A stretch of 64,000 nucleotides of DNA from Datisca glomerata (taxonomy: Eukaryota > Streptophyta > Magnoliopsida > Cucurbitales > Datiscaceae). Shown here in pieces: positions 11,041-21,370 of the stretch. The notes under the pieces are model-generated. The model was not told where the DNA came from and did not search any database. It saw nothing but the letters and a program-made list of their open reading frames with translations. Position 1 is the first letter of the stretch. Each line of letters starts with the position of its first letter. The stretch is from positions 211,043-275,042 of the forward strand of contig QANY01002785.1 of assembly GCA_003255025.1 (NCBI GenBank), written 5' to 3'. Both the position numbers and the translations under genes were made by a program.

Positions 11041-11232
11041 GGGTAAAATTTGATCCCGCTTGTGTTTTTTGCTAAGCCTTGCGTCTCTAAAAATTTGCAT
11101 CCCGCTTATTTTTAACTTTTAACAAGAATTTTTTTTATGTGGTTCACAAAAATCTTGTTGTTTTGAGTTTTTTACAGGAAGAGACTATAAACCTGTAAAT
11201 AAACCCTGTAGAATGTCATATTTGTTGTAGTG
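11041..11232 (-). repeat. CACTA-1 right terminal and subterminal region
   Basis: Reverse complement starts CACTACAACAAATATGACAT, the hallmark CACTA terminus, followed by short related words (CAGGGTTTATTTACAGGTTT) typical of subterminal transposase-binding repeats. CACTA-4 has the near-identical end ATATTTGTTGTAG at 55331-55343. Confidence 0.7.
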
Positions 11233-11541
11233 TTTGCATCAAATTTGAAGCCAATTTCAAAAGGTTTTACACTAAGATTAGTAGATAAAGAGAAATAATC
11301 CTAATGAGGGATGTCTCAGCCTTTGGTGCCATAACTGGGCCTTATTTTCATTCCTCATGGTAGAAAAAAAGATAGCTGGATGGAATATGGATGATGGTTA
11401 CTGACTAATGGAGGATTTGGTTGAAACATGCATACCAAAAACTATGACAGTCCATCTCTAGGGATACTCACAACAATAATTTCCCAAAATCTTATCCTTC
11501 ACAGAACAAATATTGGAGTAAAACTCAATAACAACATGATT
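11233..11541 (-). pseudogene. Copia-B pol fragment, part 2 (GAG-pre-integrase)
   Basis: Minus-strand reading with several frame changes: NHVVIEFYSNICSVKDKILG, then LWHQRLRHPSLG, the H-x-R-L-G-H-P signature of copia GAG-pre-integrase. It continues the protein that stops at the right border of CACTA-2 (part 1, ...NVSQICHD), so the two fragments were one gene. It ends at base 11233, where CACTA-1 begins. Confidence 0.72.
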
Positions 11542-11701
11542 CACTACAACGAAATAGCATCTTGTTGCAGCGTGTTTTTAAAATGCAATGATATGTTTAC
11601 TAAGTGAACTCTTATAATGTTAAATTTTTTACGAAGCGGCATAAAATTTAAAACTTCCTCTTTCTTCCTCAGACTCTATCGCTTTCTCTTTCAGTTGCAA
11701 C

Positions 11702-11704
<3 letters not shown>

Positions 11705-11734
<30 letters not shown>
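11705..11734. repeat. (CT)15 microsatellite
   Basis: Thirty bases of uninterrupted CT in the left part of CACTA-2. It resembles the CT-rich leader tracts of plant genes, so it may mark the 5' UTR of a captured or element-borne transcript. Confidence 0.9.
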
Positions 11735-11740
<6 letters not shown>

Positions 11741-13836
11741 GCAGTTTTTGATGACTCTATGTCTCTGTAGTTTTCTTCATCCACTCTCTATAGATCATTC
11801 ACGTATGCCCATTCTCTATGTTTTTCACCCCAACCCCCTCATTCTCCATTGTTCATCTCTAGACTCTCACTCTTCTCCGTTCGCCCCAACTCTCTCCTGC
11901 TCTCTGTCTTTCTCATTTGCCTCTCTATTCCTATATGTCATTTGCTTATGCCTCTGGTCAGTTTAGATCAAACCCTACATTCATGAATTTGTCAAATGTA
12001 ATGAATGTGGTTGATGGATGCTTGAATTAGAAACTTAAATTCTATATTCCTCTTTAATCAATCTACTATAACTGGGCAAAAATTTGTGTCATCAATAGGC
12101 GAAAGAAGATAGCTGAAGGTCAGATGAAGCCTCAATGCTTCTATTAGAACTTTTCGACATGGAGATCCCATATCTTTACTCATGCTACAAAAATGAGCTT
12201 AGCTTTTTTAAACAAGCTTCACCTGCTTAGGTGAAATCAGGTTCACCTCCTCACAAAGAACATCTACTTGAATAAAATAAATAGGTGGTTCTTATATGTC
12301 TACCAGGTAGCTTAGTATTAATATATACTTGGATAACCACCATTCATTTTGGGTTGAATTTTTGTTTGTTGGAAATTATTAGAATGGTTGAAAGAATTTT
12401 GATTAATTATTTTCATTGGACTTCTCATAACTGAACCTATACGTTGTTCATCATTATGTTAGATATAAATTGTTGAATTTCAGTTAACATTTGTTTGCAT
12501 TGAACAAATAACTTGTTTGTCAAATGTTGTGTTTAACTGTTCGAAATTCAATCGTTGTGATTAATTTACAGAAAATTAAATTTGTTTCATATTTATCTAC
12601 GTGTGTGTTTTCTGAATGCTGATTTCTCACGGAAGAATGTTCAGTCCTTCAAAAGCACAGCTGTGTGAGGTGAACATTTGATTAGTAATTAAGGTGAAAT
12701 AGGCGTATACCGAATATTTCTCACTAAGGCGCATTGTGGTCTATCAAAATTTGTGAATTTTAGCAAGGCAACTGAGATTGTTGTAGGGGAAGATTTTTAA
12801 TGCTCCTCTTCTTCAGTTCTCGTTTCATAGTTTCTCTTGCTCATCTTTTGGATAGGCCAAGGATGCATATAGAGTTCTTTCTGTTGAACAATGACTGAAT
12901 TTATAGCTCTTTGATTATACAGCTGTCTTGGGTTGTAGATCTCTTGGTTTCTAGATCCCTAAATCTTGTTCTTGACGATTAAGTTCAGATGCTTCATCAC
13001 CTGAGAATTAAAGCATTTGTTGGAGGCAACCATGGATATCCGCTCTCAAAGGCTTCTTCGCAATGTTTGACAATGCCTTTTAGGAAGCATCAGTGTCAAA
13101 TAAGTTTTTTTTACTCTCTTTTATGAGGATGGGACGTAGGGGTGGGTGGGTGTTAGTTTCCAATTGCTGCTTGAGGTTAATAACCTTAAGATAAATCTGT
13201 AACTTGTGATCAAGATACTAAGATCACCTCTTACTTGATTAAGTCGCAACTTTTTCCAGGTTACAGTTGTAGTTATTCTCTAACAATGATTAATACTTCT
13301 TTACAGGTTGTCGTAGTTTTAAATCTAACCCCAAATCATTCAGAAAGGTACAAGTCAAATTCATAGTTCCTTGGTTTGTAGATCGCTTCTACGTTGAAAT
13401 CTACTAGAGGTTTACTTACTTTTATGTTTTATTCCTTTGGAAATATTAAAGATTTATTTATTTGTTTGTTTAGCTGTTGAGAAAAATCATGATTGCTCTA
13501 CATCTTGTGAGGAAAAGGAGTGGCAAGCACCATTTGCAATTGTTGTACGTCATCGAAGCTTCACGTTAAGAAAAAGCTCTAACAATGCAGTTGGAATTTT
13601 ATGGATTCTATGTTTATTTGTCCTTTAAATTGATTTGGGTACTTGATTGGAGAAGATATGTAATTGTAACACAAATGATTTCTAGCCGGACCATGATATG
13701 TAAGAGTTTTCTATAATTAATACGTGATTTTGATGTTTTGTGATATCATTTTTTTAGCTTGTGATTGTTTTATATAGACATTTGGGCAATTGCGAGTATA
13801 AATAATTAAAAAAATTATCAAAAGTTTTTCATAGCA
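11735..13836 (+). other. CACTA-2 interior with exon-like segments of unknown origin
   Basis: No transposase. Some plus-strand segments look exonic: MLHHLRIKAFVGGNHGYPLS at about 12990-13050, continuing open to about 13110; a 43-bp segment after TTTACAG ending AGAAAG/GTACAAG (13308-13350); and a segment after TTGTTTAG at about 13474 reading CSTSCEEKEWQAPFAIVV. I do not recognise the protein. The splice-like borders suggest captured host exons, but the pieces are short. Confidence 0.35.
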
Positions 13837-14165
13837 TTACTAAATGTTTTGAAAATGTAACAACACATTTCACTTCATTCTATAATTCGAAAGAAAACCT
13901 ATCAATGGTTTTTCATATCATTACTAAATGTTATGAAAAACATGGCAATGTGTTTCTCATGGTATTCCATAGCATTTTAAAAACAATCTTTTATAGCGTT
14001 TTAATAAAGTAGAAAATCTTACTACAACATTTTTATAGCGCGAAAAAAAAGCTATGGTATGTTCAAACATTTTATAATGCTTGGATACACTGTATTTATA
14101 TAAACACTATGAAAAACATATAATATCACTTTTTGACCACTATCCTATGTCAATTCATTATAGTA

Positions 14166-14946
14166 TATATCGTGACAGATTTGTGAAACATTAAGTAGGT
14201 TCTTTGTAGAAGATCGAGCATACACAATTTGGTCAAGTGTTAAAAACAAATTATTGGTATTTAAAGATGATTTTACAAAATGAGCAACATTTAGAAGGAT
14301 TACCATTTGCAAAATTAGGTGTTATTTGGTTGCTAGCTCCATTGCCAAGGAACCAAGATGCATCATCCAATGCTCCTATTAATGTTGTAAACGTCGCAGG
14401 GTTCCTTTGTTGATTAGCAGGTTTAGAAGAAGTATTCAAGTAATTACAAGAGTTTTTCAGACTGGTTTTCAAGCTAGAAATTGTAGCCACATATCTATTG
14501 TAGGAGGTGAATGCGTAAGACCAGGTTTCTTGAATATTTGGTACATTTTTGGAGCCTCAGAAGCCATTTGCATGGCTTCTTAGGAAGTTCTAAGAAGGAA
14601 AACATTACTGTGAGTAGTTGTCGGGACCCTTCTTGGTAAAGTTTTCAAGATTTGTTGATGGATGTTGGAATTCAATAGTGCTTCAAGTGGTAAGTTGATT
14701 AACACCCCTTGATGCTTGGTTTATAACCACGTGTTCATACTTACGTGCAAGTCCTCCATGCACAGCATAAGTAGATTATCATCTATGATGACTTAGCCAG
14801 TTGCTGATAAAATATCTGCAATAGACTTTATCTTAAGCAAATAGTCATTGATATCTAGGGATTCCCTTATTGACAGTTTGTAGTTATTCTTGGTTTTACA
14901 AACTAAAATAGATGGTCACAGCAAAACTGTTGTCCATAGCGATCAT
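14166..14946 (-). pseudogene. Copia-B gag and protease fragment, part 1
   Basis: Minus-strand copia gag. Starts at ATG 14946 or 14937 (MDNSFAVTI), with a deletion soon after. It continues through a UBN2-like gag core (IKSIADILSATG) and ends in the protease WFLGNGASNQIT. The catalytic D-S-G is changed to G-N-G, so the protease is dead. KNLLNVSQICHD lies at the CACTA-2 border. The piece at 11233-11541 continues it. Sequence wording differs from Copia-A, C and D, so this is a separate family. Confidence 0.75.
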
Positions 14947-15699
14947 ATCGTTAGGAAAAACTTATTGTCGATTTTAACTATAGATATTTTAATTTAATAT
15001 ATAAAGAATAAATTACCTTATGTTGAATTAACATGATTGATTCCTCAAACTCTTAAAGAAAGATTTGGCTCCTCAAAATCTACAAGAATGATCTGGCTCC
15101 TCGAACATTTCACGAATCTTCTTCCTTTGAATCCCAATATCTTCGGGACCTACTCTCCGACACTAGATGGATGGATGTGTGGGCGTCTTATGGAGAATGG
15201 ATTGCTCATGCATTCTCTTTTTAAAATTTTATTACAATCTCGATACATTAAAAAGTGAAAATAAGGAGAAGATAACTCTTCTCTATTTTCTCTCTTGGGC
15301 GTGATGTGCTTCACGTGAACCTCTTTAACTTGACTTAGAACAAAAAAATCTACCACTTCTCATTGATATAAGTCATATCAGGAGAAAATCAAAATTAGAG
15401 TATTGATATTTCAAATTCAAAACTAACCAGATAACATTAATATGATCGATCACTTCCCTATAAGGGGGTGGCCGACCACTATCACGCCAAATATGGACTT
15501 CTTCTCTTATGACTGTCTCACATTTTTACTGATAAGATAATCGCTAATCTGAATTATCAGATATTCCTTAACTGATAAGTGACCACCTCCTGGGGGAGGT
15601 GGTCGAGCAGTCAAACTACACAAAGGGTTCCCTGTGTTCCATGATCTTCACGTCTAGGAGAGATCTTCAAGAAACAATTAGATGCCACAGAGAATAATC
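14947..15699. other. unassigned, probably Copia-B leader and old repeat
   Basis: No gene supported. Directly upstream (minus strand) of the Copia-B gag start, so part is likely its leader or LTR remnant, but I find no PBS. A foldback of GACCACCTCC / GGAGGTGGTC occurs near 15581-15605. Confidence 0.4.
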
Positions 15700-16374
15700 C
15701 CCTATGACCTACGTTGACAATGTTGTTACACCATACAGTCTAATATGAATTCAATAATCAAATTATTTAGCATCTCAAATATTTTTATAGATTAATTAGT
15801 AAGGTTCTTTTCATATAATATATGATACAAGGACATTCCTATTATCACAAATTTACAGAATGTGTAATAAATTAAAGTTCAAAACGTCTTAAATTATTTA
15901 TCTTAATTCTAATATTTTTACTTGTCCAACTATTATTCACAAAGATGGAACTAGGACCCACGGACCTATAATTTCTTCTGCAATTAAATTGATAATTAGT
16001 TAAGCACTTGGATTAATATATCAATTTATTAATTTTAAAGTTATTCCGTTATAAACTTGAAATTACACTCTTTGTAGTGATAGATATTAATTACTCAAAG
16101 AATTGAATAGTTCATTGATATAATAACTACATATAGTCCAATCCTTCATAAGTAGTTCGTTTAGAGCTATCTAAATAATCCACTAACCTCTATAATTACT
16201 TATTTCCACTTGAGTTTTGTTGATTCTCTAAAAAATGACAAATTTATGATCTTACTACAAATTGAGATTTCATATCATTCAAGACTAGAATCAATACTCA
16301 AGGAAATTATTTATCTGAATTAATAATGAAGGAATGGATTCCATTTTGCAAAATAACATTCCCAACTATTTACT
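15700..16374 (-). repeat. Copia-C 3' LTR, distal part (split by CACTA-3)
   Basis: AT-rich LTR-like sequence with wording typical of plant SIRE/Angela-type copia LTRs (TAGTCCAATCCTTCATAAGT, GGATTCCATTTTGCAAAATA). It continues across CACTA-3 at 24763 with TTCACTATGATTCCATGATA and GAACCTTACCGAGTAAGTAA. The outer boundary is approximate. Confidence 0.55.
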
Positions 16375-16730
16375 CACTACAACATATCTGGCATAGGATA
16401 GCGGCCAAAAAATGCTATCGTATGTTTTTCTTAGTGTTTTTACAAATGTGGTGTACTCAGATGTTATAAAAGGTCTTGAACATATGATAGCGTTTTTAGA
16501 AACTATGATCAAAACTTTTTTATATCATTTTTAAACACTATCGAAAAAACTTTTTATAGTGTTTTCTAAACGCTATAAAAAACTTTTATAGCATTTTTAA
16601 ACACTATCGTATGTCTTCCATACCAATTTTTAAACGTTGTAAAAGACATTTCATAGCAACTTCAACCCGATATAGTGTAGCATAAAATTGTTATTTACTG
16701 TTTTATATCAAATGGTTTTTTTATCGTTTT
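16375..16730. repeat. CACTA-3 left subterminal repeats
   Basis: At least six variants of an ATAGCGTTTTTAAACGCTAT-like word, direct and inverted, each partly self-complementary. These are the expected transposase-binding repeats of CACTA termini. Confidence 0.75.
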
Positions 16731-17381
16731 ATAGCATTTCCATTACATTTTTTATTAGTAGCTTGTCTGTAATTCACCTAAAAGACTTTAGTTGGAAAAA
16801 ATCCAGTCATCACCTTTTTGTATATCTTAACCTAACCTAGTTGGAGAAGTTCTTCTTTATTGTATAAAATAAATCATAATTGCAATCAAGATGTTAGTGG
16901 GATTGAGGATCTAACTGACATCACATTTTCCCTGTCAAGTTGTGTAATAGCAAGCAAGATTCAATAAATGAATGATAGCAGTTAGGGAGAAAGAGAGAAT
17001 GGCCTCCCTAAATTATATTGGCACTGATTTTGTCACCACCAAGTTCAGTTTGGGAAGACACTTTATTAGAAGTCATAGGGTGTCTTCTCTGAAAAAATTC
17101 TTGGGTCAATCCTGCACAAACTCCCTCATATTTTTACATAACTCTAACATCTGCAGAGACATGAAAATGATAGAAAAACTTTATATTTTTATCATCAAAA
17201 AGCTTGCGCACATGTAGACCTTTGATATCATTGGTACAAATAGTGCATGTAATGATAAAATGTTCTTCAAGGGGAGGGCACATAAATGGAAAATGAAATA
17301 TATCCTTTTTTATTCAATCTTTCAATCATTATACCAACTGCAATAACCTAGAATTATGCAGAGAAAAGGAAAGCAACTTAC
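16731..17381 (-). other. CACTA-3 interior, possible second exon
   Basis: Mostly unassigned. On the minus strand an acceptor-like TTTCATGTCTCTGCAG near 17150-17165 precedes MLELCKNMREFVQD and a stop. It could be exon 2 after the donor at 17381. A plus-strand reading at 16972-17217 has no recognisable features. Confidence 0.3.
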
Positions 17382-17483
17382 TTATGATGCCATTGTTGTC
17401 CATGCTGCACAAACAATACCATTTCCCAAGAACACGCAGAGAACAACGTCATATTCAATAGGGAGATAGCTTTTTATGGCCAT
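17382..17483 (-). CDS. small ORF (33 aa) ending at a splice-donor-like site, unknown
   Basis: Minus-strand ATG at 17483 reads MAIKSYLPIEYDVVLCVFLG then NGIVCAAWTTMAS and stops directly before a GTAAGT donor (17381-17376). The C-terminal half is hydrophobic and could form one membrane segment. About 450 bp upstream lies a CT-rich leader-like region with several short uORFs. A diverged copy of the upstream region, but not of the last part of this ORF, is present at 23099-23848. I do not recognise it. It may be the 5' end of an element-borne or captured gene. Confidence 0.3.
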   Translation of the reverse strand: MAIKSYLPIEYDVVLCVFLGNGIVCAAWTTMAS

Positions 17484-18148
17484 GAACTAGAACTGATACT
17501 CTAGCCATTTCACTTGGCTCATCATGCTTTCTCTTTTTGCCATGCCAACAATGAGAAACTTCATCAAGATGGATCCATCAAATTAAGCATTAATATTCAC
17601 TTATAATCAAAATCTATAGTAATGGTAAATCGAATTAAAAATCCAAATCTAGCAACTCAATCTCTCTCTCTCTCATATATCCATGAAAAAATCCAGAAAA
17701 AAGAAGAAACTACATCTGGTGTACAAGTTTTGTAAAGAGAAAAGAACTACAATCACAAGGCCATTCAGAGGAATTGATGAATCCGACCATGAATGCTCTA
17801 GCTAAAAACCTACCATCTCTTTTGTGCAGAAGACGCGAAGAGCCCTAATTTGAAATTGAAAATGAGAAAAACCCTCTATGTGCTCTCGATCATGCGTGAG
17901 GGATTTTGGGAAAGACAGAGAGAAATTTGTCTGTTTCTAAGAGAAAAGGGAGAGAGAGAAGGTAATAGAACTTATCGGAGAGAGAAGGTAATAGAACTCA
18001 TCGGAAAGAGCTCGCATCCATGAGTCACAAAGAAATTGCATGGTGAAGCAAGAGAAATCTTGTCGTCTTGCTTTATGTGGAAGAAGCCAACAACCCTCTT
18101 AAGTTATGTTGAAAAGGGGTATGAGTCAATGAGACATTCAATACTATT
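17421..18148 (-). repeat. left flank segment (A) of the nested LTR element; leader-like
   Basis: CACTA-3 sequence that reads on the minus strand like a promoter plus 5' leader. It is repeated, in the same orientation and diverged by roughly a tenth, at 23099-23848 inside the nested LTR element. Both copies end with an LTR start preceded by CTATT (here, 18144-18148) or CTGTT (the copy). Confidence 0.85.
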
Positions 18149-18939
18149 TGTTATAGGTGTTCTCCCAACCCCCAATGACACAATGACATGTGTCACACCA
18201 CAATAAGAAACTCCCTATACGAAGAAAGGAGTGAAATCAACCTCAGCTGGTCAGCCCCCTATGAAGCTTGGGATGCATAAGACCCGAGCTCATATAATAA
18301 TAGGAATAGGAGCACAAGGAAAGCTCCATCAAACCTGAGTGCAAAGTCATCATTACCCGTCGAAGGTGACGACCAAATGTGGCACTCCCTCCCAAGCTCG
18401 AGCGCCTAACCGATCTAATCGCTATAATAGAATGACAAGATAGCCTCCGTCTGATCATCCCACAGGTACATAAACATTTAATATCCACTAGCTTTATGTC
18501 AAAGGTCATCTCTTTTCCATCCAATCAGTGCCAGGCAAGACAGATTTTGTGTCCCACAAAGCTTCTTCAACATGCCTCTAAAGGTTTCTTCGACACTTTA
18601 CCCACGACCCCGAGGACTGAGGTATAAATACTTTCCTTAATCATTGAAATAAGTATGTCTTCTCTTCCCTACAAAAACTATGCCAAAATATCAACAAAGG
18701 ACTAACTTAGGCATCAGAGGTCCTCAAATAGGGCAACACCCCCTCGGTTCCTCGCCTTTAGGGTTCTTTGTCAGTGTTTTACAGACATCGAGGCCGCGAA
18801 GAGGTCCTCGAGGGAAGAGGAGGATATTTAGCGAAGAGGAAAGATCACATACAACACCACTATCACAACTCCTCCTAGAAAAAGAATTCCCACATTTAAT
18901 AAGAAAGATTGACACATGTACTATGGCATGGCTAAAATA
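18149..18939 (+). repeat. left LTR of the gypsy-like element
   Basis: About 791 bp from TGTTATAGGTG to GGCTAAAATA. The final dinucleotide is TA here but CA in the right copy (GGCTAAAACA). A TATA-like GGTATAAATACTT near 18619-18632 is the likely promoter. A reading crossing 18680-18991 is within the LTR and leader and is not called. Confidence 0.85.
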
Positions 18940-18960
18940 TTTTACGCCGTTTGTGAGAAC
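18940..18960 (+). promoter_or_regulatory. PBS-like leader
   Basis: TTTTACGCCGTTTGTGAGAA lies immediately inside the left LTR. Compared with the common gypsy TTTGGCGCCGT start, two G positions have changed, so the site is degenerate. Confidence 0.6.
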
Positions 18961-20362
18961 AACTATAAAGCCATCCCCGTCGAAGCATTAGGAGCCATTT
19001 ATCTTCCTACAGGGAGAAGATAGGCTCAACGTTCTACACCAATGAAATTCAACAATGAAGAGGTACACCTGCCTATTTCCCCGACGACGAAGGAACCTCC
19101 TACCTCCCCCAGGACTACACAACAAAGGAAGAAGGATGTGGTGGTTGTAATCTCTAAGATAACCCGAGAGGAGAGGAAAGAAGTGCCATATCCTACGCAA
19201 GTAAAAATGGCCTCTTGCACGAGAATGATCCCCCCACGACTCAGGAGATTGTGGACAAAGTTGCCACCCGATTTCGAAGCTCCGGGAGAAACTACCAATG
19301 GAAAGGCGGGACGACCTCCTAGCTCAGAGTGAGTGTCACCTCTCGAGGAAACTAGAAATAAGATAAACCCAGGCTGTGAAGGGCTGGGCTCCTTTCATAT
19401 GAGGCTCTTGGTTGGGTCACCTCCGAAAGGTGAAGGGAAAAATTCATAAAGAACCCTTGGGGGAAATATATGGGCAACTGCGGAGATGCCAGTAGGTTGC
19501 CCACCATCCAGGCTTTTGGTATCCCTTTGGTCGCTTCCAGGAAGAAATTATGTGATGTAGTTGGCAAGCCGAGGATTAGTCTTGGCTAAAATATCGAAGC
19601 TTCTATCAGCTGTCCTCCATAGTTGAAATGTAAGTCTGACCAGGTGGCTCCGGGTCCCTGCATCCCACGGCGGATAAAGCAGAAGGACGAGGATCGTGTC
19701 AAAGTTGGAGCACAAGCTCATGAGTCTCCCTAGGACATGAAAACCTGATGAGAGGGTAAGAGAGATGACCAGCCCCCTCACACACACTTTTGATGATGTC
19801 CGGAACTTCACGAGACACTTACACGGGCATGTTACCCACAGGGCCACGTACGAGGTGATTCGAACCATAGGGATAGAGGAGCCTATGGCTGGCGCACTAA
19901 GTAGGGGGCATCACTTGAAAGGGAACTTGATGGGTTGGAAAGCTAGTCGTACTCCCACTGTACCGCCAAGGAAAAACAGTTCTGGACATGTCAGCGCTCG
20001 CCCCCGAGGAGAGTGCGAGGCTATAAGTGTCTTACCTTTGAGGTAAAGGTGAAGTTCAAAAGGGACACCCTTATAAAAGATGGAAGGCCCAAAGCTCAAG
20101 AAACCAGAGCTTAGCTATCCTCACCCCCCTCCCCGCCCCACCTCAAAGTAGTAGAAAACAAAGATCGCGTACTCATCGACGGTTTTTCATATAAGAGGCC
20201 TCATTTTTCTCCTCACTTAGGAATAACTTCTACTAAGGTCTTTTTATATGAATCTACTTTTATAAAAAGATTGAACATGTTATATTTAATGAAGATTTCC
20301 TAGTTGTTCTATTAGCCTCTGAGGAACGACTCTTCTACGACACACAACGAAGGACAAAAACT
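18961..20362 (+). other. internal region of the gypsy-like element, no gag-pol
   Basis: Higher GC than the surroundings and carries short unrelated ORFs on both strands (for example about 19042-19332, rich in Pro, Thr and Lys). None shows a zinc knuckle, DSG, YVDD or DDE motif. Mobilisation would need proteins from another element. Confidence 0.6.
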
Positions 20363-20700
20363 GATGATTGGTAAGGTGATCTAGCCCACTAGTCGGGATT
20401 AAATAAAAAGTGATGATTGGTGAGGTGCTCCAGTCCACCTGTCAGAATTAAACAAAATGTGATGACTAGTAAGGTGCTCTAGCCCACCAGTCAGGATTAA
20501 GCAAAAAATTATGACTGGTGTGGTGTTCCAACCCATCAGTCGAAATTAAACAAAAAGTGAAGACTGGTGAGATGCTCTAGCCTACTAGTCGGGATTAAAT
20601 AAAGAATGATGACAAGTGAGGTGCTCCAGCCCACTAGACGAGATTAAACAAAAAATGATGATTGGTGAGGTGCTCTAGCCCACCAGTCGGAGTTATATCT
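20363..20700 (+). repeat. tandem array, 49-bp unit, 7 copies
   Basis: Unit starts (GATGATTGGTGAGGTGCTC) fall at 20363, 20412, 20461, 20510, 20559, 20608 and 20657, exactly 49 bp apart. Each copy contains CCCACCAGTCGGGATTAAAC with point changes but no indels. The units are contiguous, so this is not a CRISPR array. Confidence 0.95.
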
Positions 20701-20724
20701 GTCGATCACTCCTTCTCACAAAGG

Positions 20725-21370
20725 GGACTAAGGGTCTAGCAAGAGAAGGCATGCCTGGCAAGACAATAATGGAAAAAAGTGATGTTTTCCTAACACTCTT
20801 ACTCGCATATGAGATTTAGGATCTAGACAGAATAGGAAAAGTCTGGCTAGATATCGACAGACGATGTCTGTCAAGCATCTTCAATCGCAGATGGGATCAA
20901 TGATCTAGCTAGAGCAGGCATGTTTGGCTAGATATTAACAAGTGATGTATGTCGAGTACCTTGACTCCCAGACAGGATCAAGGATCTAGCTAGAAAGAAA
21001 AGCCTGTCTAGATATCGACAAGTCATGTTTGCCGAGCATCACACCTCGCATACGAGATTTAGGATCTAGCTAGAGCAAGGAATGTCTGGCTAGGTATCGA
21101 TAAGTGATATATACCGAGCATTTTAGCTCACAGGTAGGATCAAAGATCTTGCGAAAGCAGGAATGTCTGGCTAAATATTGACAAGTGATGTCTGTCGAGC
21201 ATCTCATCTCAAAGACGAGATCAAGGATCTAGCCATAGTAAGAAAAGTCTGGCCAGATATTGGTAAGTGATGTCTGCTGAGCATCTCAGCTTGCAGACGA
21301 GATCTAGCCATAGCAGGTACGCCTGGCAAGATATCAATAAGTAATGTCTTCCGAGCACCTCAGCCTGTAA
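20725..21370 (+). repeat. tandem array, ~81-bp unit, about 8 copies
   Basis: The landmark GATCAAGGATCTAGC recurs at about 20731, 20813, 20895, 20976, 21056, 21138, 21219 and 21301, spaced 80-82 bp. Each unit also has GTCTGGCTAGATATCGACAA and GTGATGTCTGTCGAGCATCT. It follows the 49-bp array directly. Confidence 0.93.

Larger units (their letters stand above)
1..11232 (-). mobile_element. CACTA-1 (En/Spm-type DNA transposon), right part only
   Basis: A CACTA element read on the minus strand. Its terminal CACTACAAC sequence is the reverse complement of the bases ending at 11232, and its other end lies left of the window. Inside are a decayed tnp2-type transposase (1-2772), a captured exon-like fragment (3592-3730), a putative 5' leader exon (10714-11040) and a nested Copia-A (5304-10231). 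The left side of base 11233 is copia coding sequence, so CACTA-1 appears to have inserted into Copia-B. The right end is a TIR-like match only. The 3-bp target duplication cannot be tested because the other end is missing. CACTA-4 at 55345 ends in nearly the same sequence, which supports the end call. Confidence 0.7.
11542..14165. mobile_element. CACTA-2, 2.6-kb non-autonomous CACTA-like element
   Basis: The left end CACTACAACGAAATAGCATC sits at 11542, followed by GCAGCGTGTTTTTAAAATGC. The right end near 14120-14165 is GACCACTATCCTATGTCAAT followed by TCATTATAGTA. That right end is the inverse of the CACTA-3 left end (CATAGGATAGCGGCC), so both belong to one family. Subterminal words such as TATAGCGTTTT and ATAGCATTTTAAAA crowd 13840-14110. 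The element splits the Copia-B reading frame cleanly. A 3-bp target duplication is not clear (ATT left, TAT right) and the last bases of the right end are mutated. No transposase is seen inside. Confidence 0.65.

Noticed and set aside
15037..15356. Readings around the Copia-B leader on both strands
   Set aside because: No family motif. Located where a copia leader or LTR would be.
19042..20046. Several ORFs of 90-106 codons in the gypsy-like interior as a possible gag
   Set aside because: No zinc knuckle, capsid motif or consistent frame, and overlapping readings on opposite strands. Left as non-coding interior.
20363..21370. Regular repeats as a possible CRISPR array
   Set aside because: Units are contiguous with no unique spacers, and the context is a eukaryotic LTR element.
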